Both the position numbers and the translations under genes were made by a program. From NCBI GenBank assembly GCA_013359135.1, contig JABWCN010000022.1, positions 1 through 64,000 on the forward strand: 64,000 nucleotides of DNA, in the 5' to 3' direction. Position 1 is the stretch's first letter. Each line of letters begins with the position of its first letter. The notes below the pieces were generated by a model. It searched no databases. It had not been told where the DNA came from and saw only the letters and a program-made list of their open reading frames with translations. Source of the stretch: Pseudobdellovibrionaceae bacterium (lineage in GTDB: Bacteria > Bdellovibrionota > Bdellovibrionia > Bdellovibrionales > Bdellovibrionaceae). This document shows positions 38,564 to 47,040 of the stretch, piece after piece.

Positions 38564-39076
38564 ATGGATATGAAAATACTTATTATTTTATTCTATACTT
38601 TATTTTACACTTTTTTATCAAAGGCTGAAAAAGAAATAAAAATGTTACAAATCAAGGATTCTATTCCAAGGGTCTCATTACAGTATAAAGCAGATTTTAT
38701 TCTTCAACAAGTAGCACAAATGATGAGAGTTAGTCTAAAAGATATTTATCCTCTACCTGAGGTAATACTTCAAAAAAATGCTGATTTAGCATTGTACTCA
38801 TCAGAGTTAACAGAGCAATGGGGTTTTGATCCAAAGGTACTAACAAACGTTTATGTGGTCAAAAAAAATAAAATTTATCTTATCGATGAAAAAGCTTATT
38901 ATGAAAAGGCAGGTCGTTGCATTGATGATTCTTTGGCCCATGAACTAGTTCATTATATCCAAGTTAAATACCAAAAAATTGATGTTTCAGATTTCGATGA
39001 CAGTATGGAGATGACGGCAATTGAGATACAAACACAGTTTCGAGAGAAATTTTGTTTTAAAATGAGAAAAAAATAG
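38564..39076 (+). CDS. Secreted HExxH protein, putative zinc metalloprotease-like
   Basis: A 170-residue protein with a signal peptide (MDMKILIILFYTLFYTFLSKA) and a zinc-protease-type motif HELVH in SLAHELVHYIQVKYQ. Two Cys flank the active helix. No wider family is recognised with confidence. It is 40 bases downstream of the chemoreceptor gene without an obvious ribosome site and is the first of three small exported proteins. A peptidase role is inferred from the motif alone. Confidence 0.55.
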   Translation: MDMKILIILFYTLFYTFLSKAEKEIKMLQIKDSIPRVSLQYKADFILQQVAQMMRVSLKDIYPLPEVILQKNADLALYSSELTEQWGFDPKVLTNVYVVKKNKIYLIDEKAYYEKAGRCIDDSLAHELVHYIQVKYQKIDVSDFDDSMEMTAIEIQTQFREKFCFKMRKK

Positions 39077-39124
39077 AAAGTCTATTTTTTTTTTATCTTA
39101 TAGCCGATAGAGTAAGGGAAACCG

Positions 39125-39778
39125 ATGAAGAAAATCACTTTTTTTTTATTTTTTTGTAGTATTATCGTTTTTTCAAAAGAGTATTGTGAGAATAATTTAA
39201 GATATGATTATGTATGGAATGCAGATAAGAGTGAGTGTTACCCAAGATTAAATCTTAAATATCAATTGGCAATCCAAATGACTCCACGTGGAATTGAAAT
39301 CATTAATCGCAAGTCAGTCAGTTTCAAACCTTATGAGGTACGAATTAAAGATATGATGATTTCAGAACAGGCACAAAGCAAAAAAATAAATTTATTCAGT
39401 AATGGTGGGGTGTTTCTTTTTACCCCATCTCAAGATATTTCAAAGAAAAAAGTAGAAAAAGTGGTTTTTGAAAATAAAGAAGAAAATTTAGATGATTATA
39501 ACTGGTATCAAGACATTCATGGAGTGAACGAAGTCAAATCACCTTATGAATTAGAAGTGAAGACGATATCGTGTTTAAATGGTAAGAGTCAGCCAATTAA
39601 ACGGTTCCACATAACAAATAAAGCTCAGTTAGTGAGTTATGCAATAGATCCTGACTATTATTTTCGTTCTGGAGTTTATAATATAGTGACTAAAGAGCAA
39701 TGTTTGGGATTGAATAAAGAAAAAACTAATAAGGAGACAAGAGGATCCAATCCAGAGAATAAATCAAGTCAGCGCTAA
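39125..39778 (+). CDS. Secreted protein of unknown function
   Basis: A 217-residue protein with a signal peptide (MKKITFFLFFCSIIVFS) and an AAGGGA ribosome site before the ATG. The mature part has Cys pairs (YCENN, SECYPR, ISCLNG, EQCLG), suggesting a disulfide-bonded periplasmic or exported fold. The tail is polar (KEKTNKETRGSNPENKSSQR). I do not recognise it. It follows the HELVH gene by 48 bases and may be cotranscribed with it. Confidence 0.6.
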   Translation: MKKITFFLFFCSIIVFSKEYCENNLRYDYVWNADKSECYPRLNLKYQLAIQMTPRGIEIINRKSVSFKPYEVRIKDMMISEQAQSKKINLFSNGGVFLFTPSQDISKKKVEKVVFENKEENLDDYNWYQDIHGVNEVKSPYELEVKTISCLNGKSQPIKRFHITNKAQLVSYAIDPDYYFRSGVYNIVTKEQCLGLNKEKTNKETRGSNPENKSSQR

Positions 39779-39992
39779 CTTGTGGAGTGATTACATTCAA
39801 TAGTTTTAGAGGTCATTAATATAAAAAAAAGATGACAATTTTTGTAGTTTTAAAGGTCTTCCTGTGGTGATAAATTTATAATATTTTTCAGTAACTTATA
39901 GAAAATAATGTCTAAACAGAAAACAGTATGAAAAAATTATTTATATCTTTTCCAACATAGTCCAACTCGTTTAAAAAGGTTAATATAAATCC

Positions 39993-40400
39993 ATGAAAAA
40001 AATTATATTATCACTGAGTCTTTTGTTATCATCACTTTATATGGAAAAATCTGAGGCTATTTATTTAGATTCTTCTTGCGAACAAGCTAAGAAACGTCTG
40101 TCTAGTTTAGTCTCAAGTACGCTTTCGGACCAAGTGAAGTTACAAATTTTAATTGCAATGAATACTGCATATAAAATTCAGTTTAATCCGCTTGATTCTT
40201 TTGTTGAACTTCATATGAATAGGATAGTTACTGCTAAACTACAGTATCAAAATAAAAAAAGTACAGAAATGGATAAAAATAATTCTTATGCGGTAGTAAC
40301 TCAAAGTCTACAGGCTTTGCTTTCTTCAGTCAGAAAAGTAGCATCTCCTGCAGATATTCACAATATTGCTTTAGAGATTCTATATTGTGCCAACAATTAA
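39993..40400 (+). CDS. Small secreted protein of unknown function
   Basis: A 135-residue protein with a signal peptide (MKKIILSLSLLLSSLYMEKSEA) and a mature all-helical-looking region with one N-terminal Cys (DSSCEQ) and one C-terminal Cys (ILYCANN), which may form a disulfide. No family is recognised. A 214-base AT-rich gap before it contains no other gene that I can see. It is convergent with the CLC gene, 13 bases away. Confidence 0.55.
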   Translation: MKKIILSLSLLLSSLYMEKSEAIYLDSSCEQAKKRLSSLVSSTLSDQVKLQILIAMNTAYKIQFNPLDSFVELHMNRIVTAKLQYQNKKSTEMDKNNSYAVVTQSLQALLSSVRKVASPADIHNIALEILYCANN

Positions 40401-40413
40401 TTTGTTATATCAG

Positions 40414-41610
40414 CTAGGGAGTTGAATAGATCCCTTTCTTTCCAGAGAATGCTGAGCTAAGCAGGCAACAAATTAAGGCATAAGGTAAAATATCTTTTCC
40501 GAAATACTCGAAAGCAAGTACAGAGCAAGTTATTGGCAGTCGTGCAGCGCCAGCAAATAAAGACACAAAACCTAGAGAGGCTAAAAAAGAAGTTGTAAAA
40601 TCCATATAGGGAGCCAAACTATTTCCAAGGGTACTGCCAATAAAAACAAGGGGTACAAATTCTCCACCTTTAAATCCTGTTGATAAAGTGAGAAGTGTAA
40701 AAATAAATTTTAACAGGGGTAAATCCCAAGAATTAACTTTTGAAAAACTATCTTGAATTAAAGGTAATCCCAAACCATTAAAACGAAACGAACCCTCCCA
40801 ATAGGTTAATGTTAAAATTAGCAGCCCTCCTAAAAAGGCCACTAGTTCTGGAGAGGGTAAAGCTCTTCTAAAAAACTCGGACATTTTATTTTGAAAAAAA
40901 ATAAAACTTCTTGCTGTCAAACCAAATAGAATTCCACAAAAAATAACTTTAAGAATAGTCTCGATAGAGAGTTCGGGAATAGGTGTGTTTGAAAAAAAAG
41001 TTCTATGCGGAGGTAGTAGTCGAGTCATTATAAAAGCAAGAGTGCAACTTAAAAAAACGGTAAGATAGTTTTGTAAATTTAACTTATTGAACTTACTATT
41101 AAGCTCTAAAGTAAAGCAAATTCCAGCAAAAGGCACACCAAGTGCAGACGCAAAACTAGCCCCCATAGATGGGATCAATAGAGTAGACAAGGAGATATTA
41201 GTTTTAGAAAAAAAAACTTTAAACTTTTCATAAAAATTAGCCACCAAACAGGAACCAATTTGAACTGCAGCTCCTTCTCTACCTGAGGAGCCCCCTGTGA
41301 GATGAGTCAGAAGAGTGCCCAAAAAAACCAAAAAGCCTAAAGACCCTGGAATTTTCTTTTCACTCCAGTGAATACTACTTAAAATCAACTTTGTTTCTTT
41401 AATATCGGAGAGCTGTTTTTTTTTATAAATCTTTGCGATTAGAAATCCAACTGCTGGTATTAAAAACATCCACCAGGGATATTTATATCTCAAGAGTGTG
41501 ACCTGATCTAATGAAAAAAGAAAAACACTGACGGAGAGTGCGGAAATCAATGATGTGATAAAAGTAATAATGAGACTTTGGATCGTGAAAAGTTGAATAT
41601 TTTTAAACAC
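40414..41610 (-). CDS. CLC-family anion transporter with CLC-F-like motifs
   Basis: A 398-residue CLC protein with about ten hydrophobic segments. The gating-Glu loop reads GGSSGREGAAVQIG, lacking the Pro of the usual GREGP, and the later anion-site loop reads GFKGGEFVPLVFIGSTLGN. Both patterns resemble the fluoride/proton antiporter branch (CLC-F) rather than chloride-type EriC. The gating Glu is present, so proton-coupled exchange is likely. It is shorter than ClcA and lacks cytoplasmic CBS domains. No fluoride riboswitch is visible in the 169 bases upstream. Family sure; fluoride specificity is inference. Confidence 0.82.
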   Translation of the reverse strand: MFKNIQLFTIQSLIITFITSLISALSVSVFLFSLDQVTLLRYKYPWWMFLIPAVGFLIAKIYKKKQLSDIKETKLILSSIHWSEKKIPGSLGFLVFLGTLLTHLTGGSSGREGAAVQIGSCLVANFYEKFKVFFSKTNISLSTLLIPSMGASFASALGVPFAGICFTLELNSKFNKLNLQNYLTVFLSCTLAFIMTRLLPPHRTFFSNTPIPELSIETILKVIFCGILFGLTARSFIFFQNKMSEFFRRALPSPELVAFLGGLLILTLTYWEGSFRFNGLGLPLIQDSFSKVNSWDLPLLKFIFTLLTLSTGFKGGEFVPLVFIGSTLGNSLAPYMDFTTSFLASLGFVSLFAGAARLPITCSVLAFEYFGKDILPYALICCLLSSAFSGKKGIYSTP

Positions 41611-41779
41611 CGTTTAAGGACATCATTAACTTAAGTTTTAGTCAACTTTGGTAACTATTAAAATGCAATCCATTTTAACGCCTGATTTCATGATAGTGAT
41701 CATAGATTGGTTTTTAAAATCTTTTAGAATTTCATCGATCCAGAAAGAAGAGAGGAACTTCGGGGTCAAGAAGGTAGTT

Positions 41780-42001
41780 ATGAATAAATTCCAAACTTGT
41801 TTTAGGCTTTTTTCTATGTTTGTTTCTAAAAGAAGGGATCAGCATGGTATTATTGAAGAACAAAATCAGGCTGCTGTGGATATATCTAAAGACAGCTTAA
41901 ATGAAAAACAAAGTAGGAATAAGAATTTATTTCAAAATGAAACAAAGATAACGCATGAATTTGATCAAGAGTTTAAAAACTTAGACTGCAGAAATCTTTA
42001 G
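41780..42001 (+). CDS. Doubtful small ORF, 73 residues
   Basis: A polar protein starting MNKFQTCFRLFSMFVSKRRDQ, preceded by AAGGT. It is rich in N, Q, K and E with no recognisable domain. The frame is open to 41648 but the upstream part has no ribosome site. It lies in the gap between the divergent CLC gene and the convergent phosphatase gene; it may not be expressed. Confidence 0.25.
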   Translation: MNKFQTCFRLFSMFVSKRRDQHGIIEEQNQAAVDISKDSLNEKQSRNKNLFQNETKITHEFDQEFKNLDCRNL

Positions 42002-42015
42002 ATAAAAGAATTAGA

Positions 42016-43422
42016 CTACTTTTTAATCTTCAATTGTTTTTGGAAGTAAGCCTCGTTCTTTAACCCCCAGGAACTAGCATTGACTTCCAGTTGTTGTGGA
42101 GCTTCAGATTTTGTTACCTCGAGGAGGACAAAATTAAATTCATTAACAAAGGTCCCTTCAAGTCGGTGCGGATTATCCCATCCTTGGCGATGGTGTGAAT
42201 GCATGGAGCTCGATGTAATCTCATAGGTGTTGTAATTCAGTGATTGGAAGGGAATCTGAGTTATTTCAGTAAAGTGAACATCGCCAGATAACAAAACAAA
42301 AGGCTGAGAAAAGGTTTTCAACTCATTTAAAAGAGTCTCGAACTCGGCAGGGTGATTCATTTGCATAGCTTCTTTATAATCTAGTTTTTTAAAGCTAAAA
42401 AACTGATCACCATTAATGATCCACGATGGTTCTGGGTTTTTCTGAGCTTTCTGAAGAAGCCATTGGTGTTGGGTTTTCCCCCAGTGGCCATAAGGGTCTT
42501 GGTCAAAACCTTTATTGGGTCTGCGTTCGAAACGATCATCCATAAAGTAAAAGTTTTGCCCAAAGATCTTTGCATGAGAAGAAACGCCCATGGGTGCCAT
42601 TTCATAAGTGTTAGGAACCTCTTTTCCCCAGAAAAGAGCTCTGAATAGGGCTTGAGAATCTTTTTTTGCAGAAAAAGTTTCGTCGCCATCATTTGTCCCA
42701 AAATCGTGATCATCCCAAGTGGCAAAAATGGGTTTTAAATGATACCAGTGATACAGTGGAATTCGCTCCATCGAATCAATATAGCGCTGCCAAATATCTT
42801 TTCCTGTTGCTGATTGTCTGGCAACAAAATCAAATCCATCAACATAGACAACATCACCATTTAAGATAATAAAATCCACATTTTTTGAAGCTAGTTGTTC
42901 CCACATTTTACCAATATATGGACGATAGCGATAGTCATCCGACATACACGATAAAAGTGCAAATTTAGCTTTAGAGGAGGTGATATTCAGAGTTTTGAAT
43001 TCTCTAGTATCAACTGTAATTCGATAACCTCTGAAATTATCGATGACTTCTAATTTGTAATTATCTGAAGGCGATAAATCAGAGAGGTAGATCTTTTCTA
43101 CCTTCCAAAAGAGTGATTCTTTTTCAAGGGTTTTTTCTTTTTGGAAGGAGATTTGTTCATTTTTTTGATTGGTTACTTTGAATTCATAATTTTTTAGCCT
43201 AGGAACAAAAAGAGCAATAGAAGTGCTTTTGTCAGTGGTTGGTCCTTGAACTACGGAGAGATAACCAGGAGTATAAACTTTTTGAAGGAATAACTCTTGA
43301 GCAGAAATAAACTGTAAGCTGTCGTTTTGGCTAACTTTAGAAGTTTGGCAAGAACTAAGTAGTAAAGAAAAAGAAAGCATAAATAGGAAGCGAGCCAAGT
43401 AAGCAAATAAATTATTAATCAT
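42016..43422 (-). CDS. PhoD-like phosphatase/phosphodiesterase lipoprotein
   Basis: About 468 residues from the ATG at 43422, which opens a lipoprotein signal ending SFSLLLSSC. A Fn3-like N-terminal region precedes the metallophosphatase core: LLSCMSDDY, LNGDVVYVDGFD, ATWDDHDFGTNDGD, NGDQFF and LLSGDVHFTE. These Asp, Asn and His residues form the metal site of PhoD-type alkaline phosphatases, which cleave phosphodiesters such as teichoic acid or phospholipid in other bacteria. It is probably anchored in the envelope to scavenge phosphate. No Pho-box was identified. Confidence 0.85.
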   Translation of the reverse strand: MINNLFAYLARFLFMLSFSLLLSSCQTSKVSQNDSLQFISAQELFLQKVYTPGYLSVVQGPTTDKSTSIALFVPRLKNYEFKVTNQKNEQISFQKEKTLEKESLFWKVEKIYLSDLSPSDNYKLEVIDNFRGYRITVDTREFKTLNITSSKAKFALLSCMSDDYRYRPYIGKMWEQLASKNVDFIILNGDVVYVDGFDFVARQSATGKDIWQRYIDSMERIPLYHWYHLKPIFATWDDHDFGTNDGDETFSAKKDSQALFRALFWGKEVPNTYEMAPMGVSSHAKIFGQNFYFMDDRFERRPNKGFDQDPYGHWGKTQHQWLLQKAQKNPEPSWIINGDQFFSFKKLDYKEAMQMNHPAEFETLLNELKTFSQPFVLLSGDVHFTEITQIPFQSLNYNTYEITSSSMHSHHRQGWDNPHRLEGTFVNEFNFVLLEVTKSEAPQQLEVNASSWGLKNEAYFQKQLKIKK

Positions 43423-43638
43423 GAGCACTCCGTAGAATTTTTTTCTGAAAATAAGGCTTTTCATTGCAGCCATCAGCCTTTTGCTTTAAGTTATCCAGAA
43501 ATATGATCCTAGCTTTCCATATGGAACTTTGTCCATTATTTTGTTGTTCTATAGAATTTCAGTGACTTTGAAGAAGGAATGACTCGGCAGTATAAAAAAT
43601 AGATTGATGTCAGAAAAGACCTAAGAAGAGAAGAAAAA

Positions 43639-44673
43639 ATGATATTAAAAACAAATTTTAACTTGAAACATCTGAACACCTTTAAGCTTGAAAGTAGTTG
43701 CGATTTTTACAGCGAGATCAATCAGATTGATGAAGTCAAAGAACTTAGTGGTATTGTATCTCAAAAGCCTCAGTTGGTATCTTTGCTTAGTGCTAATCAA
43801 AAAGTTTTTTTTATTTTAGGTGGTGGTTCTAATTTGATTTTTAGAGAACATATTCATGGATTTGTGGTAAAAAACAATCTTAAGTCTATTAAGGAAATTG
43901 CTCGTGATTCTGTTAATACCTACGTGCAGGTGGCTAGTGGCGAGGTATGGCATGATTTTGTATTGTGGGGGCTAGATCATGGGTATTTTGGTTTGGAAAA
44001 CTTGGCTTTAATCCCTGGAACCGTTGGTGCTGCACCAATTCAAAATATTGGAGCCTATGGTGTGGAAGTTAAAAAATTCATCCATTCGGTTAAAGGAGTC
44101 GATCTTTCAACCTCGAAAATGAGGGTTCTTAGTTCTGACGAGTGTCAGTTTTCTTATCGAGATTCGATTTTTAAAAAATCAGGATATAAAAATTTTTTTA
44201 TCACCGAAGTCATTTTTAAATTTCCTTTATTTTATCAACCTGAATGTTCTTATGGTGAGTTGAAGGATTTTTTTAAAAGTCATGAAATTTCACCCAGGGC
44301 GATAGCTAATAAAGTGATTGAGATCAGGCGGGAAAAACTGCCAAGTCTTGAGTTATATCCTAATGTGGGTAGTTTTTTTAAAAATCCCCTAATTACTCAA
44401 GAACAGTTGAATGTTTTGAAAAAAAGAACTCCTCACTTAGTTTCCTACCCTCATGGAGAAAAAATCAAACTATCCGCGGGGCAGTTAATAGAATTAGCTG
44501 GGTTTAAAGGACTGCTTCATGGGAACTTTATGATGTACTCTCGTCAAGCTCTGGTGATGGTTAATCAGGGTGGGGGAAGTTTTGAGGGGGCAATAGCCTT
44601 GGCGGAAAAGGTGAGATTCAAGGTGTTAAACGATTTTGGAGTTAGCCTTGAGATTGAACCTGATATTTGGTGA
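43639..44673 (+). CDS. murB: UDP-N-acetylmuramate dehydrogenase (type I MurB)
   Basis: A 344-residue FAD enzyme with NTFKLESSCDF, the FAD loop GGGSNLIF, NLALIPGTVGAAPIQNIGAYGVEV, the active-site YRDSIFK, and a C-terminal SAGQLIELAGFKG. Length and motif spacing match the E. coli-type (type I) form. It reduces UDP-GlcNAc-enolpyruvate to UDP-MurNAc for peptidoglycan. An AAGAAGAGAAG purine run precedes the ATG. Confidence 0.93.
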   Translation: MILKTNFNLKHLNTFKLESSCDFYSEINQIDEVKELSGIVSQKPQLVSLLSANQKVFFILGGGSNLIFREHIHGFVVKNNLKSIKEIARDSVNTYVQVASGEVWHDFVLWGLDHGYFGLENLALIPGTVGAAPIQNIGAYGVEVKKFIHSVKGVDLSTSKMRVLSSDECQFSYRDSIFKKSGYKNFFITEVIFKFPLFYQPECSYGELKDFFKSHEISPRAIANKVIEIRREKLPSLELYPNVGSFFKNPLITQEQLNVLKKRTPHLVSYPHGEKIKLSAGQLIELAGFKGLLHGNFMMYSRQALVMVNQGGGSFEGAIALAEKVRFKVLNDFGVSLEIEPDIW

Positions 44674-44737
44674 TATTTTTTGAATTGCCTTTAAAAAAGG
44701 CTAAATTGAAATTTATAAAAAATATTTTATTTTTTTG

Positions 44738-44766
44738 TTGAAAACTAGTCTCAGACTCATTATAAC
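44738..44766 (+). promoter_or_regulatory. Promoter of tRNA-Asp
   Basis: TTGAAA (44738-44743) and TATAAC (44761-44766) are separated by exactly 17 bases and lie 26 bases before the tRNA 5' end. This is one of the clearest sigma-70 promoters in the window. Confidence 0.7.
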
Positions 44767-44791
44767 TTGTTTAAGTACTTTGTATGATAAC

Positions 44792-44868
44792 GGGGTGGTA
44801 GTTAAGTTGGTTATAACGTCCGCCTGTCACGCGGAAGGCCGAGGGTTCGAGTCCCTTCCACCCCGCCA
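44792..44868 (+). tRNA. tRNA-Asp (GTC), CCA encoded
   Basis: A full cloverleaf is visible. The acceptor stem is GGGGTGG/CCACCCC with discriminator G and encoded CCA. The anticodon stem TCCGC/GCGGA holds loop CTGTCAC (anticodon GTC at 44826-44828). The T arm is GAGGG-TTCGAGT-CCCTT. It is a single tRNA with its own promoter and stands at the left edge of the accessory region. Confidence 0.97.
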
Positions 44869-44887
44869 TTTTTCTAACGAAAAATGG
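44866..44887 (+). terminator. Hairpin immediately after tRNA-Asp
   Basis: A perfect 9-bp inverted repeat CCATTTTTC / GAAAAATGG with a TAAC loop begins at the encoded CCA. It is AT-rich and has only a short T-run after it, so it may act in 3' processing as much as in termination. Confidence 0.5.
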
Positions 44888-45253
44888 GTTTAATGCCTCC
44901 AAAAAAAGTGACAGTTTCTACCCAAATTCGCGGATAAGCTGCATCAATTGAGTGAGTTTTCGATTTCAAAATAATTTCAAAAAAGATTTTTATCCGAAGC
45001 TGCACTTTTGCAGTCGGAGGCCTAGTCATGCCCAAAATTTTTGACTGGTAACCTCGTGTGATGAGTGAACTTACGAGCGGAGTGCCCACCGTCAGGTCCG
45101 CGCGAGTGGTGTTGCGATAATAGAGTCCACTGAACTCCTATTGAGATGGTGTTGTTGTATCTGGCTTGTGGTTCAAATCCACTGCAATTTCCTCTAGTTT
45201 TCACTACATCTAGTAGCTTCTACTATTAAAATTTCAGTGAACTCGATTGTTAT
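44888..45253 (+). other. Hairpin-rich noncoding region, candidate structured RNA
   Basis: No convincing gene is seen in these 366 bases, but inverted repeats are dense and nested. GCCTCC (44895-44900) pairs with GGAGGC (45016-45021), and CGGATAA (44931-44937) with TTATCCG (44990-44996). Then come CTGCA-CTTT-TGCAG (45000-45013), AGTCA/TGACT (45024-45046), CTCGT/ACGAG (45053-45077) and GCGGA/TCCGC (45077-45101). Near 45167-45183 a T-arm-like GTGG-TTCAAAT-CCAC occurs. Two short minus-strand frames overlap it but look like chance. The 3' part may be the noncoding end of the IS1380 element. Whether it is transcribed is unknown. Confidence 0.35.
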
Positions 45254-45270
45254 CCACAGTTACGCTGTGG
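45254..45270 (-). terminator. Hairpin over the transposase stop codon
   Basis: CCACAG-TTACG-CTGTGG is a perfect 6-bp stem with a five-base loop, covering the stop of the IS1380 transposase. It is a plausible terminator or a block to read-through for the insertion sequence. Confidence 0.4.
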
Positions 45271-46744
45271 AAAAGATTCGAGAAGAACTAAATCCGGGGA
45301 ACTTCCAACCCTCTATCTTTCTTAACACCTCCTTTACTGATTGATTCACTCGAAGAATTATTGTTCTTCCTCCGTGAGCTAATTTTCCTGGTATAAATAA
45401 AAAATCATCTCTGATTTTTTTTGCAAAACTCGGACGATCAGGATTATCAAGGATCGCCATCCAACGAATTAAATTATGAGCAATTTGCGCAAAGCAAGCC
45501 CAAGCTTGATTGTGAACTAATTTATGACAAGGAAATCCTTTTAAATTAAAATTATATTTTCCTTCTCTGATAAAATTCTCACAGTTACCGCGCTTTTTAT
45601 GGTGTTCAAACACTTCCTGTAAACTAGTTCTAGACAAATCTATATTGGTCACTATAGCGTAGTATTCCCAGTCGCCTTCCTCTTTCACAGTATCAAGTTC
45701 AAAGAAGTTTTTTTGTCCATATTTTTTTTCTTTATCTTTGAGCTTGGAATAACTCATCCAGGTTCTTCTCACAATCACCGGTAGTTTTAGAGTTCCCTCA
45801 CTCCAACTGGGTTCCCAGTGAAACCTGGCTATCTGTGATGCCGGTAAAACTTGTCCTGATTTTTTTGATTTTTCTAAATCCGATTTTGAATACTCCCAGT
45901 CCTTCCAATCTAGTCCTACTTTGGAAATATTACGATCCCACTGGGTGGTGGCTTTATGAGCTGTCAGGGTAAACTGTATACCTAGCTCTAAGCATTTTTT
46001 TATAACAGATTGATTGCAATAAGCACTATCAGCTCTTAGAAAATCTTTTCCTTCTAGTTTTCTGAGTCTTTGATTCCTGTGATCTTTAAAGATTTTATCT
46101 ATAAACTCTATAGCCCCAGTTCCTGGTTTACAGCTTCCTGACATGAGCTCTATACCATGACAAAGCCCCAGTTGATCAAAAGCTATTTGGCTTTGTAAAC
46201 ACCACTGGTTTTTGTAATTGTAAGCCACGCCCTCAACAGCTTCGCCGTAGCTAGTATGAAAAGTAGAGTCCATGTCGATAATAAAATCCTCGGGAGCTTT
46301 GTTTTTGGGTAATTGCTTATGCAGCTGTTCAAAGATGGCTTTGGCCATATTGTTTAGAAATAGATTTAACTTTTCTACATGTTCTAATTTAAAATCATGC
46401 AAAAAATCACCTAAGGTTCTAATGGCTGCGACTTCGTCATAGAAGAGTTCTTCTAGATAGCCATCATTACGAACTCGGTTCATGGAGGAGATATTTTCTA
46501 CACCACGGATATGACCTGCAAGCATTAATAATCCTAACATATACGACCCTACGGATCTATGGGACTTACGTTCTGGAAGGCACTGGGAAAACTCTTTAGC
46601 TAATGGACTCTGATCAAAAATCTCTAGGAAAATACCAAGCCCTGTTTGAGCAGTAAGCTTGGTATCACTAGGAATAATTTTAATTTTCCTGAGCTTTCGC
46701 TCTGTGGAGCGTCTCATTTGGCGTGGGATTTTATTGCTACTCAT
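45260..46744 (-). mobile_element. IS1380-family transposase
   Basis: An intact 494-residue DDE transposase of the IS1380 family. First Asp region is FIIDMDSTFHTSYG, second is LRADSAYCN, and the Glu region is KKRGNCENFIREGKYNF, with the family-typical NQAWACFAQIAHNLIRW afterwards. There is no frameshift or stop, so it may be active. I could not identify its terminal inverted repeats with confidence; the 3' end of the element probably lies in 45090-45253 and the 5' end in 46760-46884. It stands between tRNA-Asp and the metal-resistance genes. Confidence 0.9.
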
Positions 46745-46884
46745 AAAGCAGGTTATAAATCAAAAAAATAAAATTGAAAATTAGAAGAATTATTTAAAAA
46801 ATAACATTCACTTTTTAAATGAAGCGTTATTCTTTATATAATCAGTTCATACTCAGACCAACAGCTAGAAACAATAAATCTCAC

Positions 46885-46908
46885 TTATTTTTATCCGCTA
46901 GTTAGCAT
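46885..46908 (+). repeat. 24-bp direct repeat, left copy
   Basis: An exact copy of 59262-59285 in the same orientation; it contains TATCCGCTAGTTAGCAT. The core GCTA-GT-TAGC is a small inverted repeat. Sequence similarity stops sharply at both edges of the repeat. It lies between the IS1380 element and the first metal operon promoter. Confidence 0.85.
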
Positions 46909-46994
46909 AGATGCAGTTCAATTTAAAAAATTAACTTGGATAAAGCTAATAATTTTAGGCAGTTGTAACTATTATGAGGTTTTTATTTGCACTA

Positions 46995-47023
46995 TTGACC
47001 CTTAAGTTAAAAGAATGTAAAAT
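46995..47023 (+). promoter_or_regulatory. Promoter of the plus-strand metal-efflux operon
   Basis: TTGACC (46995-47000) and TAAAAT (47018-47023) are spaced by 17 bases. The start site would be near 47030, only about 11 bases before the first start codon, so the leader is very short. Confidence 0.6.
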
Positions 47024-47028
47024 TTTAC
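47017..47028. promoter_or_regulatory. Candidate operator overlapping the -10 box
   Basis: A perfect 12-bp palindrome GTAAAATTTTAC covers the TAAAAT box. Its position suits a repressor that blocks the operon until metal is present, but no regulator gene lies nearby. Confidence 0.4.
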
Positions 47029-47040
47029 TAGTAAGAGTAG

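Noticed and set aside
42381-42869. Several open frames on both strands inside the PhoD-like gene
   Set aside because: They are out-of-frame shadows of a clearly conserved coding sequence.
45081-45110. Possible SRP RNA: GTCAGGTCCG resembles the conserved 4.5S loop
   Set aside because: The required GGAAGGAAGCAGCC continuation is absent; the bases that follow are CGCGAGTGGTG.
44888-45195. Group I intron in a tRNA (AGAGTCCA resembles the S element; a T-arm-like half follows)
   Set aside because: No 5' tRNA half and no convincing P3/P7 core could be assembled.
44874-45204. Two short minus-strand frames (71 and 60 residues) downstream of tRNA-Asp
   Set aside because: They overlap each other and the hairpin-rich noncoding region, have no ribosome sites, and their sequence looks like antisense of structured RNA.
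46885-46908. The 24-bp repeat as the terminal repeat of the IS1380 element
   Set aside because: The same orientation and lack of a transposase beside the right copy do not fit an IS end, and no matching inverted copy was found left of the transposase gene.
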